33,168 nucleotides of DNA from Phycisphaerae bacterium (GTDB taxonomy: Bacteria; Planctomycetota; Phycisphaerae; Phycisphaerales; SM1A02), in assembly GCA_002862305.1 (NCBI GenBank), contig PKCS01000082.1:1-33168 (forward strand). Reading direction: 5' to 3'. A program made the translations under genes and the position numbers. Below the pieces are notes generated by a model. That model had not been told where the DNA came from and ran no database searches. It was given only the letters and a program-made list of their open reading frames with translations. Of the stretch, positions 23,471 through 30,737 are shown one piece after another. Each line of letters opens with the position of its first letter. Position 1 is the first letter of the stretch.

Positions 23471-24601
23471 ATGCACATCGAACCATTCGTCATGGAACGC
23501 TGGCAGTCGACCTACGAGCACCAGGTCGAGCTCAACCTCTCCGACAGCGGGGTCCACCCCCTCACGGTCCAGGAACTCCTGGAACCCGGGGAGTCGGAGT
23601 CGCTGCTGGACCAGCGACTGATCTACACCCAGTCCAACGGGACCCCGGAGCTCAGGGACCGCATCGCGAACCTGTACCGGGACGCGGACCGGGAGAACAT
23701 CGAGGTGACCAATGGCGGGGCCGAGGCCAACTACGTCACCGCCTGCACCCTGGTGCGGCCCGGTGACGAGGTGGTGCTCCAGATGCCGAACTACATGCAG
23801 CTCTGGGGCGTGTTCCGGGCGCTCGGCGCGAAGGTGCGGACCTGGGAACTGACCCCGGACCTCGAGAACGACACCTGGCACTGGGATCTCGATCGACTCG
23901 AGCAGCTCGTGAATGCCGACACCAGGCTGATCGCGATCTGCAACCCGAACAATCCGACCGGTTCGGTGCTCCATTCGGAAGCGCTCGACCGGATCGCCGG
24001 GATCGCCCGGCAGCACGACGCCTGGACCATGGTGGACGAGATCTACCAGGGCGCGGAGCTCGACGGGACCAGCACGCCCTCGATGTGGGGACGTCACGAC
24101 AAGGTGGTGGTCACCAACAGCCTCTCCAAGGCCTACGGACTGCCCGGGCTCCGGCTCGGCTGGATACTGGGACCGGAGGACTTCGTGGAGGAATGCTGGG
24201 GCCGTCACGACTACACCACCATCGGACCGGGTGCACTCAGCGATCACCTCGCGGAGCTGGCCCTGGAACCCGTTCGACGTCAGCGGATCCTCGATCGGAC
24301 CCGTGACATCCTGACCGGGAACCTCGCCATCGCCATGGACTGGGTGAACGGCCAGCAGCAGCTCCGGACCATCACCCCGAGGGCGGGGGCGTTCCTGATG
24401 CTCAAGTACGAGCACGGGATCAACTCCCTGGAACTGGCGGAACGCCTCAGGGTCGAGCGGAGCATGCTCCTGGTGCCGGGTGACCATTTCGAGATGGACG
24501 GCTGGATTCGAGTCGGCTTCGGTGATGACGTGGACACGCTTCGTGCCGGGCTCGATCGACTCTCGGACGTCCTCCAGCAACTGGACGCCAGCTCGGTCTG
24601 A
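23471..24601 (+). CDS. Class I/II PLP-dependent aminotransferase
   Basis: A 376-aa fold-type I aminotransferase. The cofactor residues are in order: TNGGAEANYVTACTLVRPGDEV, Tyr in PNYMQLWG, Asn in CNPNNPTGSV (158-164), Asp/Tyr in MVDEIYQGAEL, K220 in TNSLSKAYGLPGLRLGW and Arg in GWIRVGFGDD. Its N terminus lacks the usual leader and starts with ERWQSTYEHQVELNLSDSG, a form seen in a subset of uncharacterised aminotransferases paired with OCD-like genes. The ATG at 23471 follows AGGAAG. It is divergent from the OCD-like gene and 19 bp upstream of fpg. Amino donor and acceptor unknown. Confidence 0.88.
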   Translation: MHIEPFVMERWQSTYEHQVELNLSDSGVHPLTVQELLEPGESESLLDQRLIYTQSNGTPELRDRIANLYRDADRENIEVTNGGAEANYVTACTLVRPGDEVVLQMPNYMQLWGVFRALGAKVRTWELTPDLENDTWHWDLDRLEQLVNADTRLIAICNPNNPTGSVLHSEALDRIAGIARQHDAWTMVDEIYQGAELDGTSTPSMWGRHDKVVVTNSLSKAYGLPGLRLGWILGPEDFVEECWGRHDYTTIGPGALSDHLAELALEPVRRQRILDRTRDILTGNLAIAMDWVNGQQQLRTITPRAGAFLMLKYEHGINSLELAERLRVERSMLLVPGDHFEMDGWIRVGFGDDVDTLRAGLDRLSDVLQQLDASSV

Positions 24602-24620
24602 GAACCGGAACCGATGATCG

Positions 24621-25484
24621 ATGCCTGAACTCCCAGAGGTCGAAGGAATCCGGCGGGTGCTCGGTGAGCGAATGACGTCGATGCGCCTCACCCGTGTCCA
24701 GGTACGCAGGGTGGACGTGATCAAGCCGATCAAGGGACGCCGGACCGCGGTCCGCGCGAGTCAGAGGAAGCGATCGCTCCTGGAAGGCGGACGGGTCGCC
24801 TCCGTGCTGAGGCACGGGAAGCGACTCGCCCTGGCGGCGGAGGATGGACGCGTGCTCGAGTTCGGGCTGGGCATGAGTGGACACCTCGAGTACACGGAGG
24901 AGATCGAAAGCCGGCCCGAGCAACCGCACGAACACCTCCGGTGGAGGCTCGAGGACTCCGAGGGACGGGCACGAGGGATGCTGATCTGGCGGGACCCGAG
25001 ACGATTCGGAGGGGTCACTCCCCTGCCCTCGCTCGACGCCTTGAGGAAACGGCAATGGAGTCACCTCGGTCCGGATGCCCTGTCCGTGGAGGAACTCGGA
25101 TTCATCGCCCGGCTGAAGGAGGGAAGCGCGGCAATCAAGACCCGGCTTCTCGACCAGACGGTGCTGGCCGGGGTGGGCAACATCTACGCCGACGAAGCCC
25201 TGTTTCGTGCCGGCATCAATCCCGTCCGCAAGGCCTCCCGGATCTCGGCGTCGCGGCTCGGATGCCTCCACCGCGCAGTGGAGGCGGTTCTCTCCGAGGC
25301 GATCTGTGCCGGCGGCTCATCGATCCGGACCTTCCGGGACCCGGAGGGGAAGATGGGTGGATTCCAGGAGTCACACGCCGTCTACGGGCGCCAGGGACAA
25401 CGCTGCGAGCAGTGTCGAACCCTGATCAGGGGACGGACCGTGGGGGGGCGGACCACAGCCTGGTGCCCGGGGTGCCAGCGCTAA
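24621..25484 (+). CDS. mutM/fpg: Formamidopyrimidine-DNA glycosylase
   Basis: Base-excision repair glycosylase/AP lyase that removes 8-oxoguanine and formamidopyrimidines. The 287-aa protein begins with PELPEVE after the initiator Met, the catalytic Pro2 and Glu3; a helix-two-turns-helix block lies at LLDQTVLAGVGNIYADEALFRAGI, with Lys of the KT/KQ type in RHGKRLAL. A C-terminal zinc finger is present as RCEQC ... WCPGC. Its position beside the putative origin and dnaA is notable. The ATG is fixed because Pro must be residue 2. The zinc finger ends three residues from the C terminus. Confidence 0.94.
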   Translation: MPELPEVEGIRRVLGERMTSMRLTRVQVRRVDVIKPIKGRRTAVRASQRKRSLLEGGRVASVLRHGKRLALAAEDGRVLEFGLGMSGHLEYTEEIESRPEQPHEHLRWRLEDSEGRARGMLIWRDPRRFGGVTPLPSLDALRKRQWSHLGPDALSVEELGFIARLKEGSAAIKTRLLDQTVLAGVGNIYADEALFRAGINPVRKASRISASRLGCLHRAVEAVLSEAICAGGSSIRTFRDPEGKMGGFQESHAVYGRQGQRCEQCRTLIRGRTVGGRTTAWCPGCQR

Positions 25485-25498
25485 GCCCTGAACTGCAC

Positions 25499-25507
25499 TT
25501 ATCCAGA
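25499..25507 (+). promoter_or_regulatory. Near-consensus DnaA box (TTATCCAGA)
   Basis: One mismatch to TTATCCACA, 14 bp after the fpg stop. Confidence 0.5.
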
Positions 25508-25509
25508 AC

Positions 25510-25518
25510 GTATTCACA
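25510..25518 (+). promoter_or_regulatory. Near-consensus DnaA box (GTATTCACA)
   Basis: One mismatch to TTATNCACA, only 2 bp after the preceding box and in the same orientation, giving a tandem pair. Confidence 0.5.
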
Positions 25519-25550
25519 TCCTGTGGAGGGGCATCGGAGAGGTTCCTGGG

Positions 25551-25587
25551 GGCTTGTGGTGTCACCGTCAGGCCGCTCTTCTGTTTT
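25551..25587 (+). terminator. Weak hairpin plus T-rich tract after fpg
   Basis: Imperfect arms GGCTTGTGGT and CACCGTCAGGCC (with a tiny loop) are followed by GCTCTTCTGTTTT. It could end fpg transcripts before they enter the origin region, but the stem is imperfect and the T run is interrupted. Confidence 0.25.
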
Positions 25588-25600
25588 GGGGTGGAAGGAA

Positions 25601-25627
25601 GTCTTCTTCATCATCACCGTAGAAGAC
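25601..25627. repeat. Perfect inverted repeat GTCTTCT-N13-AGAAGAC
   Basis: Seven-bp arms at 25601-25607 and 25621-25627 in the oriC candidate, next to the TTGTC/GACAA pair at 25629-25633 and 25642-25646. Could bind an initiation regulator or form a hairpin. Confidence 0.5.
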
Positions 25628-25691
25628 CTTGTCGACATATGGACAACTCACTCACCATCAATCTAAAACCAACAAATAACGACTCTTACGA

Positions 25692-25703
25692 GCATGATCA
25701 TGC
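25692..25703. repeat. 12-bp perfect palindrome GCATGATCATGC
   Basis: It lies 11 bp after the A/T-rich tract in the oriC candidate and has GATC at its centre. Confidence 0.5.
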
Positions 25704-25734
25704 ATTGCACAACCTGACGGTTGGATGACGGTGA

Positions 25735-25753
25735 CCAGACGGCTGCGGTCTGG
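25735..25753. repeat. Hairpin CCAGAC-N7-GTCTGG
   Basis: Perfect 6-bp arms with a 7-nt loop, extendable by TGA/TCA across a one-base bulge, within the oriC candidate. Confidence 0.45.
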
Positions 25754-25848
25754 ATCACGAAACTCAACCGGTGGATCTGGTTATTGGACACGGCATTCGC
25801 GCATCTCTCGTCAGCAATCGTTGAACGTCGTTCGTGGTTGCAATCACC

Positions 25849-25857
25849 TTATCCACA
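25849..25857 (+). promoter_or_regulatory. Perfect DnaA box (TTATCCACA)
   Basis: Exact nine-base consensus, about 110 bp past the end of dnaA (minus strand) and followed by a CCGGGC/GCCCGG hairpin. Confidence 0.7.
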
Positions 25858-25965
25858 TCCTCACCGGGCTCTTCCAGCAGGGCCCGGGGCGTCAGCATCC
25901 AGTCTTAACACCGTGTTGTGCAGGGGCTTGCATCGTCCCATAAGCAGGACGTCCCACCAGTTCCC

Positions 25966-27372
25966 TCACTCGGCCTCGGACTCCTCGAGGAGGGTTCGCT
26001 CGATGCGTTCCACGTCGCTTGCCAGGGCGGGGTCCTGTTCCCGCTTCGAGGTGATCTGACGCACGGCGTGCATCACCGTCGTGTGGTCGCGTCCCCCGAA
26101 GTACCCCCCGATCTCCTCCAGGCTGAATCGGGTGTGACGCCGGGCAAGCCACATGCAGACCTGCCTGGGGAGGGCGATGGACTTGTGCCTTCGCTTCGAG
26201 AGGAGGTCGGTTAACTTGATGTCGTAGTAATGGGTTACGGCCTCGATGATCGTCTGGATCGAGGGGTGGCCGGATGCCTCCCCCCCGGATCCGGGTTCGT
26301 CCGTGAGCGCGTTCTTGGCCAGTTGGAGGGTGATGGGCTGGCCGGAGGCCATCGCGAACCCCCGCACGCGGGTGAGAGCACCTTCCAGTTCCCTGACGTT
26401 CGAGTCCACCTTCGCCGCGACGTAGGCTGGAACCTCGACCGGAAGTTCCAATTTCTGGAGCGCCGCCTTGGACTGCAGGATCGAGACCCGGGTCTCGAAG
26501 CAGGGTCGGTCGACCCTGGCCACCAGCCCGCAGTTGAACCGGCTCACCAGTCGCTCCTCGAGGTCGGGGATGTCGTTCGGGGGCGCGTCCGAGCTCAGCA
26601 CGATCTGACGACCGGACTGGTAGAGCGCATTGAAGGTGTGGAAGAACTCCTCCTGGCTCTGTTCACGCTTCGCCAGGAAGTGGATGTCGTCGATGACCAG
26701 CAGGTCCGTGGACCTGAATCGTGACCGGAACTCGGTCATGCGACCGGCCTTCACCCCGGCGATGTACCAGTCGATGAAGTTGCTGCACGAGGTGTAGCAG
26801 ATCTTCGCGGAGGGTTGTCGCTTGAGGATCGCCTGGCAGATCGCCTGGAGGAGGTGGGTCTTGCCCAGCCCGACCCCGCCGTGGATGAAGATCGGGTTGT
26901 AGGCCCTGCCCGGGTTGTCCGCGACCGCGACCGCGGCCGCGTGCGCCAGCCGGTTCCCCGGCCCGACCACGAAGTTGTCGAAGCTGTAGTCGGGACTCAG
27001 CAGCATTTCGTCTGAAAACAAGGGGTTTCCGTCTTCCTCGCCGGAGAGCGAGTCGGAATCGACCGAGTCGGTGGCGGAGGGGACGGATTCCAGGGCATCA
27101 CCCACGAATCGAACGCTCAGCAGCCGGCCGGTGATGGCCTGGGCCGCCTCCGTGAACTGCTCGGTGCAGACCCGCTGGAGGTAGCGCAGCTGGACCGGCT
27201 CCTGGACCAGCAGCCGAAGCACGCCATTCACCACGCCGAGCGGCTCGATGTCGTCGAACCAGTGTCTGCAGGTGGACGGGTAGTTGTGTCGGAGGTAGGT
27301 GATCAGGTCGGTGCGCAGCGTGGTTTCCGGAATGAAGTCATGGTTGCTGCTGGCTCGGTTTGACTTCTTCAT
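25966..27372 (-). CDS. dnaA: Chromosomal replication initiator protein DnaA
   Basis: AAA+ initiator of 468 aa. Domain I is the N-terminal about 90 residues, with a DLITYLRHNYPSTCRHWFDDIEP helix-rich start; an acidic linker (about 95-125, SVDSDSLSGEEDG) is domain II. Domain III has Walker A GGVGLGKTH (165-173), Walker B LLVIDDIHFL (224-233), and sensor/arginine-finger segments (SSDAPP, LEERLVSRFNCGL). Domain IV carries the DnaA signature RDHTTVMHAVRQI for box recognition. The ATG at 27372 is preceded by GGAAAGA, and a well-formed promoter lies about 140 bp upstream, so longer starts would fall in or before the promoter. dnaN is not adjacent. The oriC candidate lies just downstream. Confidence 0.97.
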   Translation of the reverse strand: MKKSNRASSNHDFIPETTLRTDLITYLRHNYPSTCRHWFDDIEPLGVVNGVLRLLVQEPVQLRYLQRVCTEQFTEAAQAITGRLLSVRFVGDALESVPSATDSVDSDSLSGEEDGNPLFSDEMLLSPDYSFDNFVVGPGNRLAHAAAVAVADNPGRAYNPIFIHGGVGLGKTHLLQAICQAILKRQPSAKICYTSCSNFIDWYIAGVKAGRMTEFRSRFRSTDLLVIDDIHFLAKREQSQEEFFHTFNALYQSGRQIVLSSDAPPNDIPDLEERLVSRFNCGLVARVDRPCFETRVSILQSKAALQKLELPVEVPAYVAAKVDSNVRELEGALTRVRGFAMASGQPITLQLAKNALTDEPGSGGEASGHPSIQTIIEAVTHYYDIKLTDLLSKRRHKSIALPRQVCMWLARRHTRFSLEEIGGYFGGRDHTTVMHAVRQITSKREQDPALASDVERIERTLLEESEAE

Positions 27373-27509
27373 CGGATCGATCTTTCCGGGGGTGACGGAA
27401 CCCGCTGATCGCTTGACGGTCGGCAGGCCAATGGGTGGGCTCGATGTTCGACTCCGCGGGAAGGCCGCTCGGTCGAACCGAGATCCGCCGTCCCTGGCAG
27501 AGCAGGGCA

Positions 27510-27538
27510 AATGTACGATCAGGGATTCTCGGAGTCAA
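27510..27538 (-). promoter_or_regulatory. dnaA promoter, TTGACT-N17-TACATT
   Basis: On the minus strand, TTGACT (27538-27533) and TACATT (27515-27510) are spaced by exactly 17 bp, the best sigma-70 promoter in the window. The expected start is near 27503, giving a leader of about 130 nt. The -35 overlaps the stop codon of the upstream RNase Z-like gene (27535-27537), so dnaA can be transcribed independently of it. No DnaA box is seen in this leader. Confidence 0.65.
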
Positions 27539-28464
27539 CCGGTGTCCGAGGGCACGAGCCTCGACTCGGCCTCCTCGGCCTGGCGCTCGTATCGCCTGCG
27601 ATTTTCCTTGTGGTCCATCAGCAGCCGGAAGCGGGCCTGGGTCCCGGCATCGAACAGCTCGCGGATTCGCTTGTGGGCGAACCCGAGGCTGGTTCGCCGG
27701 GAAACGTGGGTGAGCACCACGTCCCGGGCGGTCCAGCTGCCCATCAGGTCACGGAAATCCTCGATATGCAGGTGTTTCCCGACCTTGGCCCGTTCTTGGT
27801 GCTCGGGCGAGAAGAAGGTGCATTCCGAGATCATGATCCGTGCTTCCCTGAATTCCGGGCTGTCGAGGGCGTCGCATCGCTCGGTGTCCCCGGTGTAGGC
27901 GATGGTGGGGATCTCGACCGTGGTGGTGATCTCCCGGCCCGACGCCTTGATCTCCTTGATCCGGGACTGGGGGAGGTCCCGGTACTCCTCCTTGAGCTTG
28001 CTGCGTCGTTCCACCACCGCGTAGCCCAGCGAGAGGGTGGTGTGGTCGGTCTCGAACACCTTGAGGACCATGCTTCCCTTGATCGGAATCACCTGGTCGG
28101 GGACGACCGGGATGATTTCGTAGGGGGTCTTCTGCCGCTCCAGCTCGACCCAGGAATCGATCATCGTCGAGAGCGGTCGTTCCAGCTGCTCGTGGCACAC
28201 GATCCGACCCGGTCCGAGCTTCTGGAAGTGACGCTGGCTGAGCCAGTACGGCAGCGCACCCAGGTGGTCCATGTGCGCATGGGACAGGACCACGGTGTCC
28301 GAGGTCAACGACGCCCGGGTGCAGTGCCCCATGTCGAAATTGATGTCGAGCTCGGGAATCTGGATGACCGTCTGCTCGCCGGCCACGCTCATGCCCTGGA
28401 TCCGATAGGGCGGGATGTACAGGAAACCCAGCTGCCCCTCCCGGGGCGGCATTTTCGGAATCAT
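27535..28464 (-). CDS. RNase Z-like MBL-fold hydrolase
   Basis: A 309-aa metallo-beta-lactamase-fold protein resembling tRNase Z and related hydrolases. The metal motif HAHMDH is at 62-67 (VVLSHAHMDHLGALPYW), further ligands are in AYTGDTE and LTHVSRR, and a KHLHIEDF segment follows an SECTFF block like the EATF of RNase Z. The flexible arm typical of long RNase Z forms is not evident, and a Cys (DMGHC) precedes the motif. It may process RNA or hydrolyse another phosphodiester. Start at 28464 is favoured by GGAGG upstream. It is upstream of dnaA on the same strand; its end contains the dnaA -35. Confidence 0.8.
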   Translation of the reverse strand: MIPKMPPREGQLGFLYIPPYRIQGMSVAGEQTVIQIPELDINFDMGHCTRASLTSDTVVLSHAHMDHLGALPYWLSQRHFQKLGPGRIVCHEQLERPLSTMIDSWVELERQKTPYEIIPVVPDQVIPIKGSMVLKVFETDHTTLSLGYAVVERRSKLKEEYRDLPQSRIKEIKASGREITTTVEIPTIAYTGDTERCDALDSPEFREARIMISECTFFSPEHQERAKVGKHLHIEDFRDLMGSWTARDVVLTHVSRRTSLGFAHKRIRELFDAGTQARFRLLMDHKENRRRYERQAEEAESRLVPSDTG

Positions 28465-28517
28465 CGTGAACCTCCATCCAGCTCGCTTTCGCGACCTGTG
28501 AGTGCCATGAACTGGTG

Positions 28518-28525
28518 ATTCTAGC
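28518..28525 (-). promoter_or_regulatory. GCTAGAAT, candidate -10 of the RNase Z-like gene
   Basis: TAGAAT (28523-28518, minus strand) matches the -10 consensus at five of six bases and is preceded by GC, as in the other GCTANNNT sites here. The start codon is 53 nt further on, and a ribosome binding site is present, so this one has a leader. No clear -35. Confidence 0.4.
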
Positions 28526-28627
28526 ACGGGTCCGGGAATCCCACCCTCTTTTAGGGTCCTTCTCGCCTTATCCGCATCAACCCCCAAAGTGGCGGGTCCT
28601 CCGGGCCGATTGACCTCCTGGAACCCC

Positions 28628-28912
28628 ATGAAGCCACATCGACCCGATACATCCACCGATCCCGTCCTCGATTCGTCCCGGACTCGTGCGGCGCTCTGGC
28701 TGCTCGACCGCAGCGGACGCCTGATCGACGACATGCATGCCGCGCATCGTCGGGAGCTGGAAGTCCCCTCCGAACCGGGTTCCTCCCCGGGCGGACTCGA
28801 CCAGCTCGGGATCGAAGCCGACATCACCAGCGTCACCGAGGCCCTCGAGGGGCTCATCGACTCCTGCCACCGGGTGCTCGGCAAGGACTCGGAGGCGATC
28901 GATGAATCGTGA
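28628..28912 (+). CDS. Small acidic protein overlapping the diguanylate cyclase gene
   Basis: A 94-aa protein without signal or membrane segment. A short hydrophobic helix (TRAALWLLDRSGRLIDDMH) is followed by a Pro/Gly/Ser linker (EVPSEPGSSPGGLD) and an acidic helix (DITSVTEALEGLIDSCHRVLG). The ATG has GGAA five bases upstream; an in-frame ATG at 28589 is further from any ribosome binding site. Its last 11 bases overlap the start of the receiver-GGDEF gene, so the two are probably translationally coupled. A TTATCCGCA sequence 60 bp upstream (28568-28576) resembles a DnaA box with one mismatch. No family recognised; it may be a partner of the cyclase. Confidence 0.6.
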   Translation: MKPHRPDTSTDPVLDSSRTRAALWLLDRSGRLIDDMHAAHRRELEVPSEPGSSPGGLDQLGIEADITSVTEALEGLIDSCHRVLGKDSEAIDES

Positions 28913-29864
28913 ACCGAACCAACCTCCGAGCGTGGCGCCTCCCCCCGCCCCGGTGCCGAAGATGCTGGTCATCGACGACTCGGAGCTGATCCACCGCATG
29001 ATCCGGGTCCGCCTCCAGAACGAGAACATGGAGATCCACTCCGCTCGCAGCTTCTCGAAGGGGATCGGACTCGCCCGCCGGATCGATCCCGACGTGATCC
29101 TCATGGACATCGAGCTCGGCATGGACGAGACCATGGATGGATTCGAGGCACTGGCCGAGCTGAAGAGCGATGCGGAGACCCGAGACGCCCCGGTGATCTT
29201 CATTTCCGCGAGCACCGAGACCATGGATCGGGTCCGGGCACTGGAACTCGGGGCGATCGACTTCGTGTGCAAGCCGTTCGAGGTCGTCGAACTGAAGGCC
29301 AGGGTCCGTTCCGCCCTTCGCGTCCGCTCCCTGGTGAGGGTGCTCTCGAAGAAGGCGAGGATCGACGGACTCACCGGTCTCTGGAACCGCTCGTACTTCG
29401 ACAGCAGGATGCAGGACGAGATCGCCGCCGCCGCCCGACACGGGCGCCCGCTGTCCCTGGTCATCTGCGACCTGGATCATTTCAAGCAGCTCAACGACCG
29501 GCACGGCCATCCCTTCGGAGACGAGGTCCTCGAGCGGTTCGCCCAGTTGCTGGGTGCTGGTCGTCCCTCCGACGTGTGCTGCCGATACGGCGGCGAGGAG
29601 TTCGGGGTGATCCTGCCGGACACCGATCAGAACCAGGCCATGCAGGCCGCGGAGCGCATCCGGGCATCGATCGAGCTGGAACGCTGGCCCTTGAACCCCG
29701 AGCTCCGGGTGACCGCCTCCTTCGGGGTGGTGCAGTACCACGTGGACCTGGACGCCCCGGGCATGGTCGAACTCGCCGACAAGGCCCTCTACCAGGCCAA
29801 GGAGCTCGGCCGCAACCGGGTCGAGTTCATCGCTGGTTCAAGCAGGTCACGCAGCGTGGCCTGA
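28902..29864 (+). CDS. Response regulator with receiver and GGDEF domains (diguanylate cyclase)
   Basis: Cytoplasmic two-domain regulator of 320 aa that would make c-di-GMP when phosphorylated. The receiver (about 20-145) has the acidic pair VIDDSE, the phosphoacceptor D69 in ILMDIELGMD, Ser/Thr in ISAST and K124 in VCKPFE. The GGDEF domain (about 153-310) has DGLTGLWNR, CDLDHFKQLND, the active-site GGEEF (230-234) and an RPSD I-site five residues before it, so feedback inhibition by c-di-GMP is expected. The Pro-rich first 18 residues are unstructured. The ATG overlaps the upstream 94-aa gene by 11 nt. The histidine kinase is not in the window. Confidence 0.93.
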   Translation: MNREPNQPPSVAPPPAPVPKMLVIDDSELIHRMIRVRLQNENMEIHSARSFSKGIGLARRIDPDVILMDIELGMDETMDGFEALAELKSDAETRDAPVIFISASTETMDRVRALELGAIDFVCKPFEVVELKARVRSALRVRSLVRVLSKKARIDGLTGLWNRSYFDSRMQDEIAAAARHGRPLSLVICDLDHFKQLNDRHGHPFGDEVLERFAQLLGAGRPSDVCCRYGGEEFGVILPDTDQNQAMQAAERIRASIELERWPLNPELRVTASFGVVQYHVDLDAPGMVELADKALYQAKELGRNRVEFIAGSSRSRSVA

Positions 29865-29876
29865 TCGATCAGTCGT

Positions 29877-29884
29877 GCTATTGT
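29877..29884 (+). promoter_or_regulatory. GCTATTGT, candidate -10 of recO, near-leaderless
   Basis: TATTGT ends 10 nt before the ATG at 29895 in the 30-bp gap after the GGDEF gene; a normal start site would leave only a few untranslated bases. No -35 is evident. Confidence 0.4.
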
Positions 29885-29894
29885 CATGTGAGCC

Positions 29895-30641
29895 ATGGCG
29901 ACCATCAAAGACCAGGCGCTCTGCATACGACAGTGGGACTTCTCCGAGACCAGCCAGACCGTCAGTCTGCTCGGCCGCGAGACGGGGTTGTTCCGTGCGA
30001 TCGCCAAGGGATCCCGACGGCCCAAGTCGAGCTTCTCCGGCGGCATCGACCTCCTCACCCGCGGGGACGTGGTCGCGATCATCAAGCCCGGACGAGAGCT
30101 CGCCACCCTGACTGAATGGGGTCTCTCCCGCGTCTGGTGGCGCATACGCCGCGACGTCCATGCCAACCGGGTCGCGTACTTCATGAGTGACTGCGCCTCC
30201 CGGATGCTCGACCTGCAGGACCCCCATCCCGGGGTCTTCGACGGACTGGTGCAGGCGATGGACCAGATCGAGAACGGGGATCCCAGCCCCTGCATCCTCA
30301 CCCGCTTCCTGCTGGTGCTCCTCTCGGACACCGGCTACCGACCTCGCTTCGACCATGTCGAGCTCGGGACGGATGGACCCGATTCCATGCTCTTCAGCCC
30401 GCAGGAGGGTGGCCTGGTCGAAGGCGTGGAGGTTCCCGGCACCTGGCGCGTGCGCTCCTCCACCATCGAGGTCCTCAAGGCGTTCCAGCAGGGCGCGGAC
30501 CATGAGCAACCCTTCCACGAGCGGCCGGAGGCCACCAACCGCGCCGCCAAGCTCCTGGCCGCCTACCTGAGGGAACTGCTGGGCTCCGAACCCCCCACCC
30601 TGTCGCTGGTATTCCCGGACCTCGCGGGTGGCAGGGTCTGA
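29895..30641 (+). CDS. recO: DNA repair protein RecO
   Basis: Recombination mediator of the RecFOR pathway that helps RecA load on SSB-coated single strands. The 248-aa protein has the N-terminal OB fold (KDQALCIRQWDFSETSQTVSLLG, then GLFRAIAKGSRRPKSSFSGGIDLLTRGDVV) and a helical C-terminal domain with a Cys in SDCASRML and none of the usual CxxC zinc-finger pairs. Size matches the family. The neighbours are a c-di-GMP cyclase and an HDOD protein, with no operon link required. The ATG is the only sensible start; a -10-like element precedes it closely. Confidence 0.85.
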   Translation: MATIKDQALCIRQWDFSETSQTVSLLGRETGLFRAIAKGSRRPKSSFSGGIDLLTRGDVVAIIKPGRELATLTEWGLSRVWWRIRRDVHANRVAYFMSDCASRMLDLQDPHPGVFDGLVQAMDQIENGDPSPCILTRFLLVLLSDTGYRPRFDHVELGTDGPDSMLFSPQEGGLVEGVEVPGTWRVRSSTIEVLKAFQQGADHEQPFHERPEATNRAAKLLAAYLRELLGSEPPTLSLVFPDLAGGRV

Positions 30642-30737
30642 CACCCCGCCCACTTTTCGTGGTCAAGCTGAATTCACGATGGTTTCCGGTCGATGTATCG
30701 AGGTCGACATCCCGGGGGACCGCTGCAGGAATGATCC

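Larger units (their letters stand above)
25485..25965. other. oriC: Putative replication origin (oriC) between fpg and dnaA 3' ends
   Basis: A 481-bp gene-free region, the longest in the window, between two convergent genes, so it lies downstream of dnaA. It contains one perfect DnaA box (25849-25857), two one-mismatch boxes (25499-25507 and 25510-25518), an inverted repeat (25601-25627), a TTGTC/GACAA arm pair (25629-25646), a 12-bp palindrome (25692-25703), a hairpin (25735-25753) and a GC hairpin (25864-25869 with 25882-25887). Bases 25661-25680 have only 5 G/C, a possible unwinding element. No open reading frame of note is seen. Evidence is positional and motif-based; GC skew could not be computed. 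Confidence 0.6.

Noticed and set aside
28568-28576. TTATCCGCA as a functional DnaA box
   Set aside because: One mismatch and isolated, about 1.2 kb upstream of the dnaA start, without other boxes nearby; chance is a sufficient explanation.
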